Below, one piece after another: positions 1-6,997 of a stretch of DNA of 15,700 nt; the stretch's first letter is position 1, and the number at the start of each line of letters is the position of its first letter. The DNA is from Roseiarcus sp050015935 (GTDB taxonomy: Bacteria > Pseudomonadota > Alphaproteobacteria > Rhizobiales > Beijerinckiaceae): contig JBEKAL010000061.1 of NCBI GenBank assembly GCA_050015935.1, positions 1 to 15,700 of the forward strand. The letters run 5' to 3'. The position numbers and the translations under genes are program-made. The notes below the pieces were generated by a model. The model ran no database searches. It was not told where the DNA came from and was given only the letters and a program-made list of their open reading frames with translations.

Positions 1-680
1 GCGGCGTGGCGCATGCGGTCGATCTGCTCGTTGATCGAGGATTCCTTCTCGATGTAGGTGTCGGTGCGCGGCACGTAGGCTTCGGGCTGGTAGTAGTCGT
101 AATAGGAGACGAAATACTCGACCGCGTTGTCGGGAAAAAAACTCTTGAACTCGCCGTAGAGCTGCGCCGCGAGCGTCTTGTTGGGCGCCAGAATCAACGC
201 CGGCCGCTGCGTGGCCTCGATCACTTTGGCCATGGTGAAGGTCTTGCCGGAGCCGGTGACGCCGAGCAGCACCTGGTCGCGCTCGTGGCTCGCGATCCCT
301 TCGACGAGTTCGCGAATCGCCTCCGGCTGGTCTCCCTCGGGCTCGAATTCCGAGACGATCCTGAACCGCCGCCCGCCTTCCGATTTCTCCGGGCGCTCCG
401 GGCGATGCGGCGTCCAGGTCGGGCGATCGCGAATGTTGGGATCGCCGAGTTCGAGCAGCGCCTTCAGCGATTCCACCGTCGCCGCCGCGCCGCTCATGCC
501 GCGCGGATGCAAATCGGCGGCGGCCGCGTAATTCGCCTGCGGCGCTTCGCCGAGCCCGCCCGGCTTCTCCATCAGCGCGGGATTCAGCAGCGCCGCGAGA
601 TGCTCGTCGAGCGGATGGACGTCGGGCTTGGCGGCCTTGGCGCGGGTCGGGCGGGGGGCGGGCTTGGCGGGTTTCGGCAT
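1..680 (-). CDS. uvrB: UvrB, excinuclease ABC subunit B (partial, N-terminal 226 residues)
   Basis: UvrB is the damage-verifying helicase-like subunit of nucleotide excision repair. It is loaded by UvrA and recruits UvrC. The frame is open from the ATG at 680-678 to the window edge, so the C-terminal two thirds lie outside. Visible are the Walker A motif GVTGSGKT (residues 140-147), the following segment APNKTLAAQLYGEFK, and the family hallmark YYDYYQPEAYVP with the DTYIEKE stretch just before the edge. In E. coli UvrB the Walker A lies near residue 39, so this protein carries roughly 100 extra N-terminal residues. They begin with a Pro/Ala/Lys-rich stretch (MPKPAKPAPRPTRAK) and stay in frame with the ATPase domain. 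Such extensions are, to my knowledge, seen in other alphaproteobacteria. No good ribosome binding site precedes the chosen ATG, so a start further inside is possible. Identity is certain, the exact start is not. Confidence 0.95.
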   Translation of the reverse strand, partial: MPKPAKPAPRPTRAKAAKPDVHPLDEHLAALLNPALMEKPGGLGEAPQANYAAAADLHPRGMSGAAATVESLKALLELGDPNIRDRPTWTPHRPERPEKSEGGRRFRIVSEFEPEGDQPEAIRELVEGIASHERDQVLLGVTGSGKTFTMAKVIEATQRPALILAPNKTLAAQLYGEFKSFFPDNAVEYFVSYYDYYQPEAYVPRTDTYIEKESSINEQIDRMRHA

Positions 681-969
681 GGCGCCAATATGGGGGCAAA
701 CCCAAGCTGCGGAAAGACGCCCAGCCGCCGCCCCCGCCTCCAAATCTCTTGCCGAGCTCTTCGAAATTTACGGGGGTCTTCGCCAAGGCTCGGCGATTGG
801 GAGGACATCGCCGCCATTGTTCCGGGTTGCGGGCGTCCGGCGACGAAGGGTTGTTCTCATCGCCATGAAGTCTTCCCATTTGGCGATTAGTTTGAGCAAA
901 GAGACGGCTTTGTCTTGCAGTGAACGACGGCCGCGAAGAGGGCATGGCTTTATCCTAGAGGCGCGGACG

Positions 970-1449
970 ATGGCTTATACGATCGAAGTGAACGGCTTGA
1001 AGCGAACCGTCGATGTCGTCGGGGACACCCCGCTTCTCTGGGTGCTGCGCGACGAACTCGATTTGAAGGGCCCCAAGTTCGGCTGCGGCGTCGGGCTCTG
1101 CGGCGCTTGCACCGTCCATCTCGACGGCGAGGCGGCGCGGTCGTGCGTGACGCCGATCTCGACCGTCGGTAATGCCGCCGTCGCCACCATCGAAGCAATG
1201 GCGTCCGACCCTGTCGGGAAGACGCTGCAAGCCGCCTGGATGGAGCTCGACGTGCCGCAGTGCGGCTATTGTCAGGCGGGCCAAATCATGTCGGCGACCG
1301 CGCTCCTGTCGAAGAACCCGCATCCCAGCGACCAGGAGATCGACGCGGCGATGAGCGGCAACGTCTGTCGCTGCTGCGCCTATTTGCGCATCCGCGCCGC
1401 GATCAAACGAGCGGCGCTCGCCCTAACGAACGCCGCCGAGGTCAAGTGA
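970..1449 (+). CDS. iorA: [2Fe-2S] small subunit of a molybdenum hydroxylase (isoquinoline 1-oxidoreductase alpha / aldehyde dehydrogenase type)
   Basis: This 159-residue electron-transfer subunit passes electrons from the molybdopterin subunit through two [2Fe-2S] clusters. An N-terminal plant-ferredoxin fold carries C39, C44, C47 and C59 (motif CGVGLCGAC, then SCV). A C-terminal helical domain carries C98 and C101 (QCGYC) and C133 and C135 (NVCRCC). The residue after C135 is a further Cys where many relatives have Gly. The length is normal for the family. The open frame extends upstream to 628, but the ATG at 970 is preceded by AGAGG (957-961) at 8-base spacing and starts exactly where relatives start, so I chose it. 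The gene lies two bases before the large-subunit gene, which implies cotranscription. The xanthine dehydrogenase-like family is secure. The substrate is not: isoquinoline, aldehydes and other N-heterocycles are all possible. Confidence 0.88.
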   Translation: MAYTIEVNGLKRTVDVVGDTPLLWVLRDELDLKGPKFGCGVGLCGACTVHLDGEAARSCVTPISTVGNAAVATIEAMASDPVGKTLQAAWMELDVPQCGYCQAGQIMSATALLSKNPHPSDQEIDAAMSGNVCRCCAYLRIRAAIKRAALALTNAAEVK

Positions 1450-1451
1450 TC

Positions 1452-3737
1452 ATGAAAACCATGACCGCGATAGGCTGTGAAAGCCGCGCCGCTATAGCGT
1501 CGTCTTCTTCCGTTTCCTCGCGACGCGCCTTCCTGAGGGCGAGCGCCGCCGCTGGCGGCGGGCTCTTGTTGCACGCGATGCTGCCGCCGCTGACGGACGT
1601 CGCGATGGCGGAAACGTCCGTCGACGCCGCCGGCGAAACTGCGCCGCTCAACGCTTTCATCCGCATCGCGCCCGACGGCATCGTCACGATCAAGTCGAAG
1701 ATTCCGGAAATCGGCCAAGGCGTCAAGACGATGCTGCCGATGGTGATCGCCGAGGAACTCGACGTCGAATGGAACAACGTGCGCGTCGAACAGGCGCCGC
1801 TCGACGCCGGCAAGTTCGGCCGGCAAGTCGCGGGCGGCAGCATGGCGACGACGCTCAACTACGATCCGCTGCGCCGCGTCGGCGCGGCCGGGCGGGAAAT
1901 GCTCGTGGCCGCGGCGGCGCAAAGCTGGGGCGTCCCGCCGTCGGAATGCAGCGCCGAGGCGGGCGTCGTCCATCACCAGAAGACCGGACGTTCGCTCGGC
2001 TACGGCGAGTTGGCGTCGAAAGCCGCGACTCTGCCGGCGCCCGATCTCGCCAGCGTGACGCTCAAGGACCCCAAGACCTTTCGGATCATCGGCAAACGGC
2101 TGCCCGGCGTCGACAACGCCAAGATCGTGACCGGCCAGCCTCTGTTCGGCATCGACGTGGCGCTGCCCGGCATGCTCTACGCCGTCTTCCAGAAATGCCC
2201 CGTCTTCGGCGGCAGAGTGGCGAGCGCCAATGTCGACGCGGTGAAGGCGTCGCCCGGCGTGCGCGACGCCTTCGTCGTCAGGGCGAGCGAGGCCAACCCC
2301 GGCGGCGATCCCGAAGGCGTCAGCGATGGCGTCGCCATCGTCGCCAAGAGCTGGTGGGCGGCGAACCGGGCTCGCGAAAAGCTCGAGGTCGCATGGGACG
2401 AGGGCCCGACCTCCGCTCAAAGCAGCGAGTTGTTCGCGCAGAACGCGGCCAAGCTCGCCCAGGGAACGCCGGCGGCCACTCTGCGCCGCGACGGCGACGT
2501 CGCGTCCGCGCTCCAGGGCGCTGCTCACGTTGTGGAAGCGGCTTACTCCTATCCGTTCCTGGCCCATATCAATCTCGAGCCGCAAAATTGCACCGCGCAT
2601 TTCGATGACGGCAAGGTCACGCTCTGGGCGCCGACCCAGAACCCCGGACCCGGCGCCAGGCTGGTGGCGGCGACTTTGGGAATCCGCGAGAGGGACGTCA
2701 CGGTCAATATGACGCGGGTCGGCGGCGGCTTCGGAAGGCGTCTGCGCAACGATTTCATGGCCGAGGCCGCCTGGATCGCGAAGCGCGCCCGCGCGCCGGT
2801 CAAGCTGCTGTGGAGCCGCCAGGACGATATCCAACACGACTTCTATCGGCCTGCGGGCTTCCATTTCTTTAAAGGCGGCCTCGACGGCGCGGGCGGCCTG
2901 GTCGCATTCAGCGATCATTTCGTGACGTTCGGCAGGCGCGGCGAGCTTGCCGACTCGGCGGCGATGGACGCCAACGAATTCCCGGCGCAGCTCGTCCCGC
3001 ATCTCGAATACGGCCAGTCGATGATCGAGCTGGGCGTTCCCACCGGGCCGCTGCGCGCGCCGCGCTCCAACGCGCTCGGCTTCGTGTTTCAATCCTTCAT
3101 CGACGAGCTTGCGCATCACGCCGGCGCCGATCCGCTGGCGTTTCGCCTCGCTCTGTTGGGCGAGCCGCGGGTGCTGGTCAATTCTTCCGGCACGCCCAAC
3201 GCCTTGCGCGATTTCAACACCGGCCGCATGCGCGACGCGCTGCTCCGTGTCGCGGAGGTTTCCGACTGGGGGCGTCGCGACGCGTTGCCTGAGCGCACCG
3301 GCAAAGGACTCGCGTTCTATTTCAGCCATCTCGGCTATTTCGCCGAGGTGGTGCAAGCGACGGTGGCGCCTTCGGGCGACGTCAAGCTCGATCATGTCTG
3401 GGTGGTCGGCGACGTCGGCAGCCAGATCGTCAATCCCAGCGGCGCCGAGAACCAGGTGCAGGGCGCGGCGCTCGATGGGCTCGGCGCAGCGCTGGGTCAG
3501 GCGATCACCATCGATCGCGGCCGTGTGCCGCAGGCCAATTTCGACAGCGTGAAGCCGCTGCGCATCGATCAGGCCCCGCCTGTCGAGGTGCATTTCCTGA
3601 CCACCGACCATCCGCCGACCGGCCTCGGCGAACCGGCGCTGCCGCCCGTGATTCCGGCCCTCTGCAACGCCATCTTCGCCGCCACGGGCAAGCGCGTCCG
3701 CAGCCTGCCCATCGAAGCCGAGACGTTGAAGGCGTAG
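1452..3737 (+). CDS. iorB: Molybdopterin large subunit of a molybdenum hydroxylase (isoquinoline 1-oxidoreductase beta / aldehyde dehydrogenase type)
   Basis: A 761-residue catalytic subunit of the xanthine oxidase family, expected to bind molybdopterin cytosine dinucleotide and hydroxylate an aldehyde or N-heterocycle. The N-terminus has a twin-arginine signal (SRRAFLRAS, arginines 24-25), a hydrophobic Ala/Leu stretch and a likely cleavage site after VAMA (about residue 53), so the complex is probably exported folded to the periplasm. Inside are the segment IPEIGQGVKTMLPMVIAEEL, the glycine loop RVGGGFGRR that contacts the cofactor, and near the C-terminus GLGEPALPP, whose E727 matches the family's catalytic glutamate. 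The ATG at 1452 follows the small-subunit stop by two bases. An upstream frame extension to 1260 overlaps the small-subunit gene and is ignored. Many relatives have a cytochrome c partner gene next door. None is present here, because the next gene is on the other strand. The specific substrate cannot be read from sequence. Confidence 0.88.
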   Translation: MKTMTAIGCESRAAIASSSSVSSRRAFLRASAAAGGGLLLHAMLPPLTDVAMAETSVDAAGETAPLNAFIRIAPDGIVTIKSKIPEIGQGVKTMLPMVIAEELDVEWNNVRVEQAPLDAGKFGRQVAGGSMATTLNYDPLRRVGAAGREMLVAAAAQSWGVPPSECSAEAGVVHHQKTGRSLGYGELASKAATLPAPDLASVTLKDPKTFRIIGKRLPGVDNAKIVTGQPLFGIDVALPGMLYAVFQKCPVFGGRVASANVDAVKASPGVRDAFVVRASEANPGGDPEGVSDGVAIVAKSWWAANRAREKLEVAWDEGPTSAQSSELFAQNAAKLAQGTPAATLRRDGDVASALQGAAHVVEAAYSYPFLAHINLEPQNCTAHFDDGKVTLWAPTQNPGPGARLVAATLGIRERDVTVNMTRVGGGFGRRLRNDFMAEAAWIAKRARAPVKLLWSRQDDIQHDFYRPAGFHFFKGGLDGAGGLVAFSDHFVTFGRRGELADSAAMDANEFPAQLVPHLEYGQSMIELGVPTGPLRAPRSNALGFVFQSFIDELAHHAGADPLAFRLALLGEPRVLVNSSGTPNALRDFNTGRMRDALLRVAEVSDWGRRDALPERTGKGLAFYFSHLGYFAEVVQATVAPSGDVKLDHVWVVGDVGSQIVNPSGAENQVQGAALDGLGAALGQAITIDRGRVPQANFDSVKPLRIDQAPPVEVHFLTTDHPPTGLGEPALPPVIPALCNAIFAATGKRVRSLPIEAETLKA

Positions 3738-3831
3738 AGTGCGCGCAACGAGCGTCGATTGACGCGTCAGTCGCCTTTGCGGCCTGGCTGGTGGGCCGTC
3801 ATCCCCGTCGCGGGAAACGCCTCGCTGCGCG

Positions 3832-4272
3832 TCAGCTCGCTCCCGCGTCGAGCAGCGCCAGCGTGCGTTCGTCCATGCGGCCCTCGCAGTAACGATCGAG
3901 CGCCTCCTGGAACACGCTGTCGTCTGCGGCCGCGCGCGCGAACAGGGTCATCGAGGAATGGAACTTCATGTCGTCCGGCGAGCCGAAGATCGCACGGAGG
4001 GGTCGCGCCTTGACCGCCAGAACCGCCTGCGCGCAGATATTCAATCTCGTTCCAAGCAGCGAATGAGCGAGATAGGCGCGCGCCTCGTCGAGCGAGCCGA
4101 CGCCATAGAACTGCGCCGTCGAGGAGCGGCCGAGGCCGCGTAGCTGCGGGAAGACGAACCACATCCAGTGGCTGCGCTTTTGGCCCGCCCTCAGCTCGCC
4201 GAGCGCGGTTTCGAAGATCGGCGCCTGCGCCGTCACGAATCGCTGAAGGTCGAATGGATCGTCGGCTTCCAC
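3832..4272 (-). CDS. DUF1810 family protein
   Basis: A 146-residue soluble protein of the DUF1810 family. It starts with DPFDLQRFVTAQ and has the family-typical core KRSHWMWFVFPQLRGLG, then the YLAHSLLGTRL helix and a DDMKFHSSMTLF stretch, covering the whole usual domain. No signal peptide or membrane segment is seen. The start is GTG (4272-4270), preceded on the minus strand by GAGG at a suitable distance. No ATG is available in this frame nearby. It converges with the molybdenum hydroxylase operon across a 94-base gap in which I see no clear terminator. The molecular function of the family is not known to me, and its neighbours do not suggest one. Confidence 0.85.
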   Translation of the reverse strand: MEADDPFDLQRFVTAQAPIFETALGELRAGQKRSHWMWFVFPQLRGLGRSSTAQFYGVGSLDEARAYLAHSLLGTRLNICAQAVLAVKARPLRAIFGSPDDMKFHSSMTLFARAAADDSVFQEALDRYCEGRMDERTLALLDAGAS

Positions 4273-4589
4273 GTCAAACCTCGGTCTTCCGGTTGTGGGG
4301 CCGGCGCGACTTCGCGCCGACGGCGTGCGCGAGGGAGAATCCTACGAGACGCGTGACGACCGGAGCCGACGCGTGGGACTGTCGGAGCCAAACGACGTTT
4401 TGTCGACGGAGCCGCGGCGAGTGGCCCGAGACTTTCAGGAGCGCATATTCCTCCTTCAGGGATGGAGTCATGCCCAGTTGGCGCGTCGCCCCTCAGGCGC
4501 TCATGGGGATCGATCAGGTCTCTGGAGAGAAAATACCACCGGCGTCGATCTTTCGCGCCTGTCGAGGCGAACGGCAGGGAATTCGACCA
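4273..4589. other. Intergenic stretch, no gene recognised
   Basis: These 317 bases lie between the GTG start of the DUF1810 gene and the stop of the glutathione S-transferase gene, both on the minus strand. Short open frames exist on both strands (for example 4471-4274 on the minus strand, 65 codons). Their translations are Arg/Ser-rich without domain-like patterns and look like chance frames in GC-rich DNA. No T-tract terminator, tRNA or repeat was seen. Confidence 0.5.
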
Positions 4590-5330
4590 TTAGATCGTGG
4601 TTAAGCCCCCCTCCGGAGCCGGTCGAGCGCGCTGGTTGTAAAGCAGTTTCGCGCGCCGCTCTCGCTCTTCGGCCGGCATGCTCTCGGGGTCCTCCACCGG
4701 GCCGGCCGTGACCGCCAGCCCGCGCTGGACCGCGGGGCGCGCGCTCAGTTCGTCGAACCAGCGTTTGAAGTATTTGAACTCCTCGATGTCTTGCCCCTGG
4801 CCCTTCCAGTTCACGGTCCATGGATAGCTGATCATGTCGGCGATGGTGTATTCGTCGCCGGCGAGGTAGCGGCGATCATAGAGCCGATTGTTGAGAACGC
4901 CATAGAGCCTATTGGCCTCGTCGGTGAAGCGCCGGACCGCATAGGACTGGTCGCCTTGTTTGTCGCCCAAGCGCAGGAAGTGACCGCGTTCGCCGAGCTT
5001 CGGACCCTGATTGGCCACCTGCCAGATCAGCCATTGGTTGACTTCGAAGCGGCGGCGGACGTCCTGCGGATAGAAGCGGCCGGCCTTCTCCGCCAGATAC
5101 ATCAGAATCGCGCCGGACTCGAAGACGCTGATGGGCGGCCCGCCATCGGCCGGCGCGTGGTCGACGAGAACCGGCATACGGTTGTTGGGACCGATTTTCA
5201 GGAAGTCCGGCTTGAACTGGTCGCCCTTGTTGATGTTGCAAGGCACGATGTTGTAAGGCATCCCCAGCTCTTCCAGCAGGATCGTGACTTTCTTGCCGTT
5301 TGGCGTCGGCCAATAGTGCAGATCGATCAT
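4590..5330 (-). CDS. yfcG: Glutathione S-transferase, YfcG/YghU-like (Nu class)
   Basis: A 246-residue protein with the two-domain glutathione S-transferase fold. The N-terminal thioredoxin-like domain has the signature TPNGKKV (T9, N11), matching the glutathione-contacting residues of E. coli YfcG, followed by PNNRMPVLVDH and the FESGAILMYLAEK element that binds the gamma-glutamyl part of glutathione. The C-terminal helical domain contains YTIADMISYPW, the N-capping/hydrophobic staple region. Nu-class enzymes such as YfcG act mainly as glutathione-dependent disulfide or peroxide reductases in the cytoplasm, so that is the likely role. The start ATG at 5330 is preceded by AGGAG at 8-base spacing and by a readable promoter. 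The C-terminal tail after about residue 215 is charged (PAEERERRAKLL). It is transcribed away from the hopanoid genes. Confidence 0.9.
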   Translation of the reverse strand: MIDLHYWPTPNGKKVTILLEELGMPYNIVPCNINKGDQFKPDFLKIGPNNRMPVLVDHAPADGGPPISVFESGAILMYLAEKAGRFYPQDVRRRFEVNQWLIWQVANQGPKLGERGHFLRLGDKQGDQSYAVRRFTDEANRLYGVLNNRLYDRRYLAGDEYTIADMISYPWTVNWKGQGQDIEEFKYFKRWFDELSARPAVQRGLAVTAGPVEDPESMPAEERERRAKLLYNQRARPAPEGGLTTI

Positions 5331-5359
5331 ATCAAGCGCTCCTGGGTCTATGGAAGGAT

Positions 5360-5389
5360 ATCATACAAACTCGACCGGCCATATGCCAA
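5360..5389 (-). promoter_or_regulatory. Predicted sigma70-type promoter of the glutathione S-transferase gene
   Basis: On the minus strand a -35 element TTGGCA (5389-5384) is followed after 18 bases by a -10 element TATGAT (5365-5360). Transcription would start around 5353, giving a leader of about 22 bases with the AGGAG site (5343-5339) before the ATG at 5330. Position and match are good. The assignment is by eye only. Confidence 0.6.
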
Positions 5390-5402
5390 TGCGCGCTGGT
5401 CT

Positions 5403-5416
5403 CATCGGCGCCGATG
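5403..5416. repeat. Perfect 14-base palindrome, possible operator
   Basis: CATCGGCGCCGATG reads the same on both strands (7-base half-sites, no spacer). It sits about 14 bases upstream of the -35 element of the glutathione S-transferase promoter, a usual place for a dimeric regulator. Short GC-rich palindromes also occur by chance in such DNA, so the operator role is inference. Confidence 0.35.
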
Positions 5417-5449
5417 GCGACCGGAGCCAAGCGAAAGACTCGCGCGTTC

Positions 5450-5479
5450 CCGCGCCGCGTAGTAGATCTCGCGGCGCGG
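5450..5479. repeat. Strong GC inverted repeat (10-bp stem, 10-base loop)
   Basis: CCGCGCCGCG (5450-5459) pairs perfectly with CGCGGCGCGG (5470-5479) around a 10-base A/T-richer loop (5460-5469) that itself contains AGATCT. No T-run follows on either strand, so it is not a standard intrinsic terminator. It lies in the non-coding gap between the divergent glutathione S-transferase and hopanoid genes. It may be a protein-binding site or part of a transcript leader. Confidence 0.5.
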
Positions 5480-6001
5480 CGTCGCATCGTTCCCCACGCC
5501 GAGAACCGGTCGCGCGCACGCTAATATGACAACCGCCTCATTAATTCCCGGCGTTGACCGTCCTGAAGCCGTTCTACGTCGCCGCGGCGTCCGAGTCATC
5601 GCTTCGGCGTTGCGCCGGCGTCGGGTTTCGAACGACGGGCGCGCCGAGGGGTCGACGCCATCGTTTCGCGCCGATGACGCTTCGATGGACGTCGCGGCGC
5701 GCGAGGCGGCCGAGCGAATCCGGCGGCCAGAACCTGATTTCCCGCCGCCGACCTTGTTGGGCGGCGCCGTATGCCGGGCGAACGCGCGGGCCGGCCTTGA
5801 CGAGCCGGTCGGCGCGGCCCCGCGGATCGCGCCGATCCGAAACGCGGCGCGGCCCTTCACGCCGGAGGCGTTGCGGTCCCCGCTGTCGCCGCAATCCAGC
5901 TTCCCGCCGCGCAGGACAATCGCGTGGCGGAGCCCCTCCGGGCCGAGCGGGGTTGCGTCGGAGGCGGTCAAACACCTCGAGCGCAAGCGCCGGCTTTCAG
6001 C
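5480..6001. other. Long GC-rich upstream region of the hopanoid operon, no gene recognised
   Basis: About 520 bases ahead of hpnL without a convincing gene. Long open frames run on both strands (for example minus 5986-5402 and plus 5526-6011). Their translations are rich in Arg, Ala, Pro and Ser with no family pattern, as expected for stop-poor GC-rich DNA. The region must hold the operon promoter unless transcription enters from further away, but I could not find a -35/-10 pair I would defend. A TTGACC at 5554-5559 lacks a correctly spaced -10. Confidence 0.45.
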
Positions 6002-6997
6002 ATGGGAATGATCCTCAAGCTCGCGTGGTTCGCCGGCGGTTGCGTCGCCGTGGGCCTGATTCTCTGGACCGGAGCCGGCCCGGTGTTCGGCGCCGTCGCG
6101 GCCGCGGGGTGGGGCGTTCTCGCCGTCGTCGTCTTGCGAGGCGTCGCACTCTCGGCCGCCGGCATCGGCTGGTTCTTCCTGTTCCCCGCTGGATTACGCC
6201 CGACGGCGTGGACCTGCGTGCTCATCCGCTTTCTGCGCGACGGCGCCAACGCGCTGCTGCCGATAACGCAGATCGGCGGGGAGGCGATCGGCGCACGCGT
6301 CCTGAACTTGCGCAGCTCGCCCGCCTCGCTGTCGGCTGCGAGCGTCATCGTCGACGTCCTCGTTCAGGCCGTGACCCAATTCCTGTTCGCGGCCGTCGGC
6401 TTGGCGATGCTCGCCTCGATGCGCGACGACGACCCGATCCGAGGAACGGTCGTGATCGTGATGGCCATCGCCGTCCCGGCGCTCGGGGGATTTTATCTCG
6501 CGCAGCGGCCGGTCGGGCAGCGCTTCGTCAAGGCGCTGCTGAAACGCGTCGTGGGCGAGCGAGAATGGCTGTCCTTCGGAGCGATCGACGCGCTCTACAA
6601 CCGTCTCGCCGCCATCTATTCGAACCGCAGGGGCGTCATAATCGCCATCTTCATCCATTCCTTAGTGTGGTTGTTCGGCGCGTTGGAGGTCTGGGCTATG
6701 CTGGCCTTCATGGGATATCCATCGGGTTATCCGGAGGCCCTGGTCGTGGAGAGCCTGATGCAGGCCATCAAGGGCGCCGCTTTCGCCATTCCAGGCGCGC
6801 TCGGCGCCCAAGAGGGGGGCCTAATCGTGCTCTGCGCGATTTTCGGCGTTCCGGCCGAGGCGGCGATCGCCATGTCGCTGATCAAACGCGTCCCTGACCT
6901 CGTCTTCGGCATTCCAAGCCTGATAGGCTGGCAGGTTCTCGAGGGTCGGACGCTTCAGGGACTCGCTGCCGGCGCCGAAGGCGGGCGCGGCCGGTGA
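6002..6997 (+). CDS. hpnL: HpnL, hopanoid-associated integral membrane protein (LPG synthase-like membrane domain)
   Basis: A 331-residue multi-pass inner-membrane protein of the family resembling the membrane domain of lysylphosphatidylglycerol synthase. It has about seven or eight hydrophobic segments, the first right at the N-terminus (LAWFAGGCVAVGLILW). Later come the family pattern LLPITQIGGEAIGARVL and the glycine-rich GALGAQEGG before the last membrane spans. HpnL is found in many hopanoid loci but its function is unproven. Its position here, overlapping hpnI by four bases (GTGA), suggests it works with the glycosylation/cyclitol steps or in membrane transfer of intermediates. The start ATG at 6002 fits the membrane segment and relatives. 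A GTG at 5924 in the same frame would add 26 polar residues. No strong ribosome binding site is visible at either start. Confidence 0.88.
   Translation: MGMILKLAWFAGGCVAVGLILWTGAGPVFGAVAAAGWGVLAVVVLRGVALSAAGIGWFFLFPAGLRPTAWTCVLIRFLRDGANALLPITQIGGEAIGARVLNLRSSPASLSAASVIVDVLVQAVTQFLFAAVGLAMLASMRDDDPIRGTVVIVMAIAVPALGGFYLAQRPVGQRFVKALLKRVVGEREWLSFGAIDALYNRLAAIYSNRRGVIIAIFIHSLVWLFGALEVWAMLAFMGYPSGYPEALVVESLMQAIKGAAFAIPGALGAQEGGLIVLCAIFGVPAEAAIAMSLIKRVPDLVFGIPSLIGWQVLEGRTLQGLAAGAEGGRGR

Noticed and set aside
6..890. Long plus-strand open frame of 294 codons
   Set aside because: It lies antisense to uvrB, whose motifs are unmistakable. The Arg-rich translation has no family pattern.
1260..1451. Upstream in-frame extension of the molybdenum hydroxylase large subunit
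   Set aside because: It would overlap the small-subunit gene over most of its second domain and place the twin-arginine signal far from the N-terminus. ATG 1452 is far better.
1380..3611. 743-codon minus-strand open frame
   Set aside because: Antisense shadow of the molybdenum hydroxylase large subunit. The absence of stops follows from the GC-rich codon pattern of the true gene.
3760..3769. Palindrome TGACGCGTCA between the convergent iorB and DUF1810 genes as a terminator
   Set aside because: It has no loop and no following T-run, so it cannot act as a standard hairpin terminator.
5402..5986. 194-codon minus-strand frame upstream of hpnL
   Set aside because: Arg/Ala/Ser-rich, with competing long frames on both strands, no ribosome binding site and no recognisable motif. 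Considered chance.
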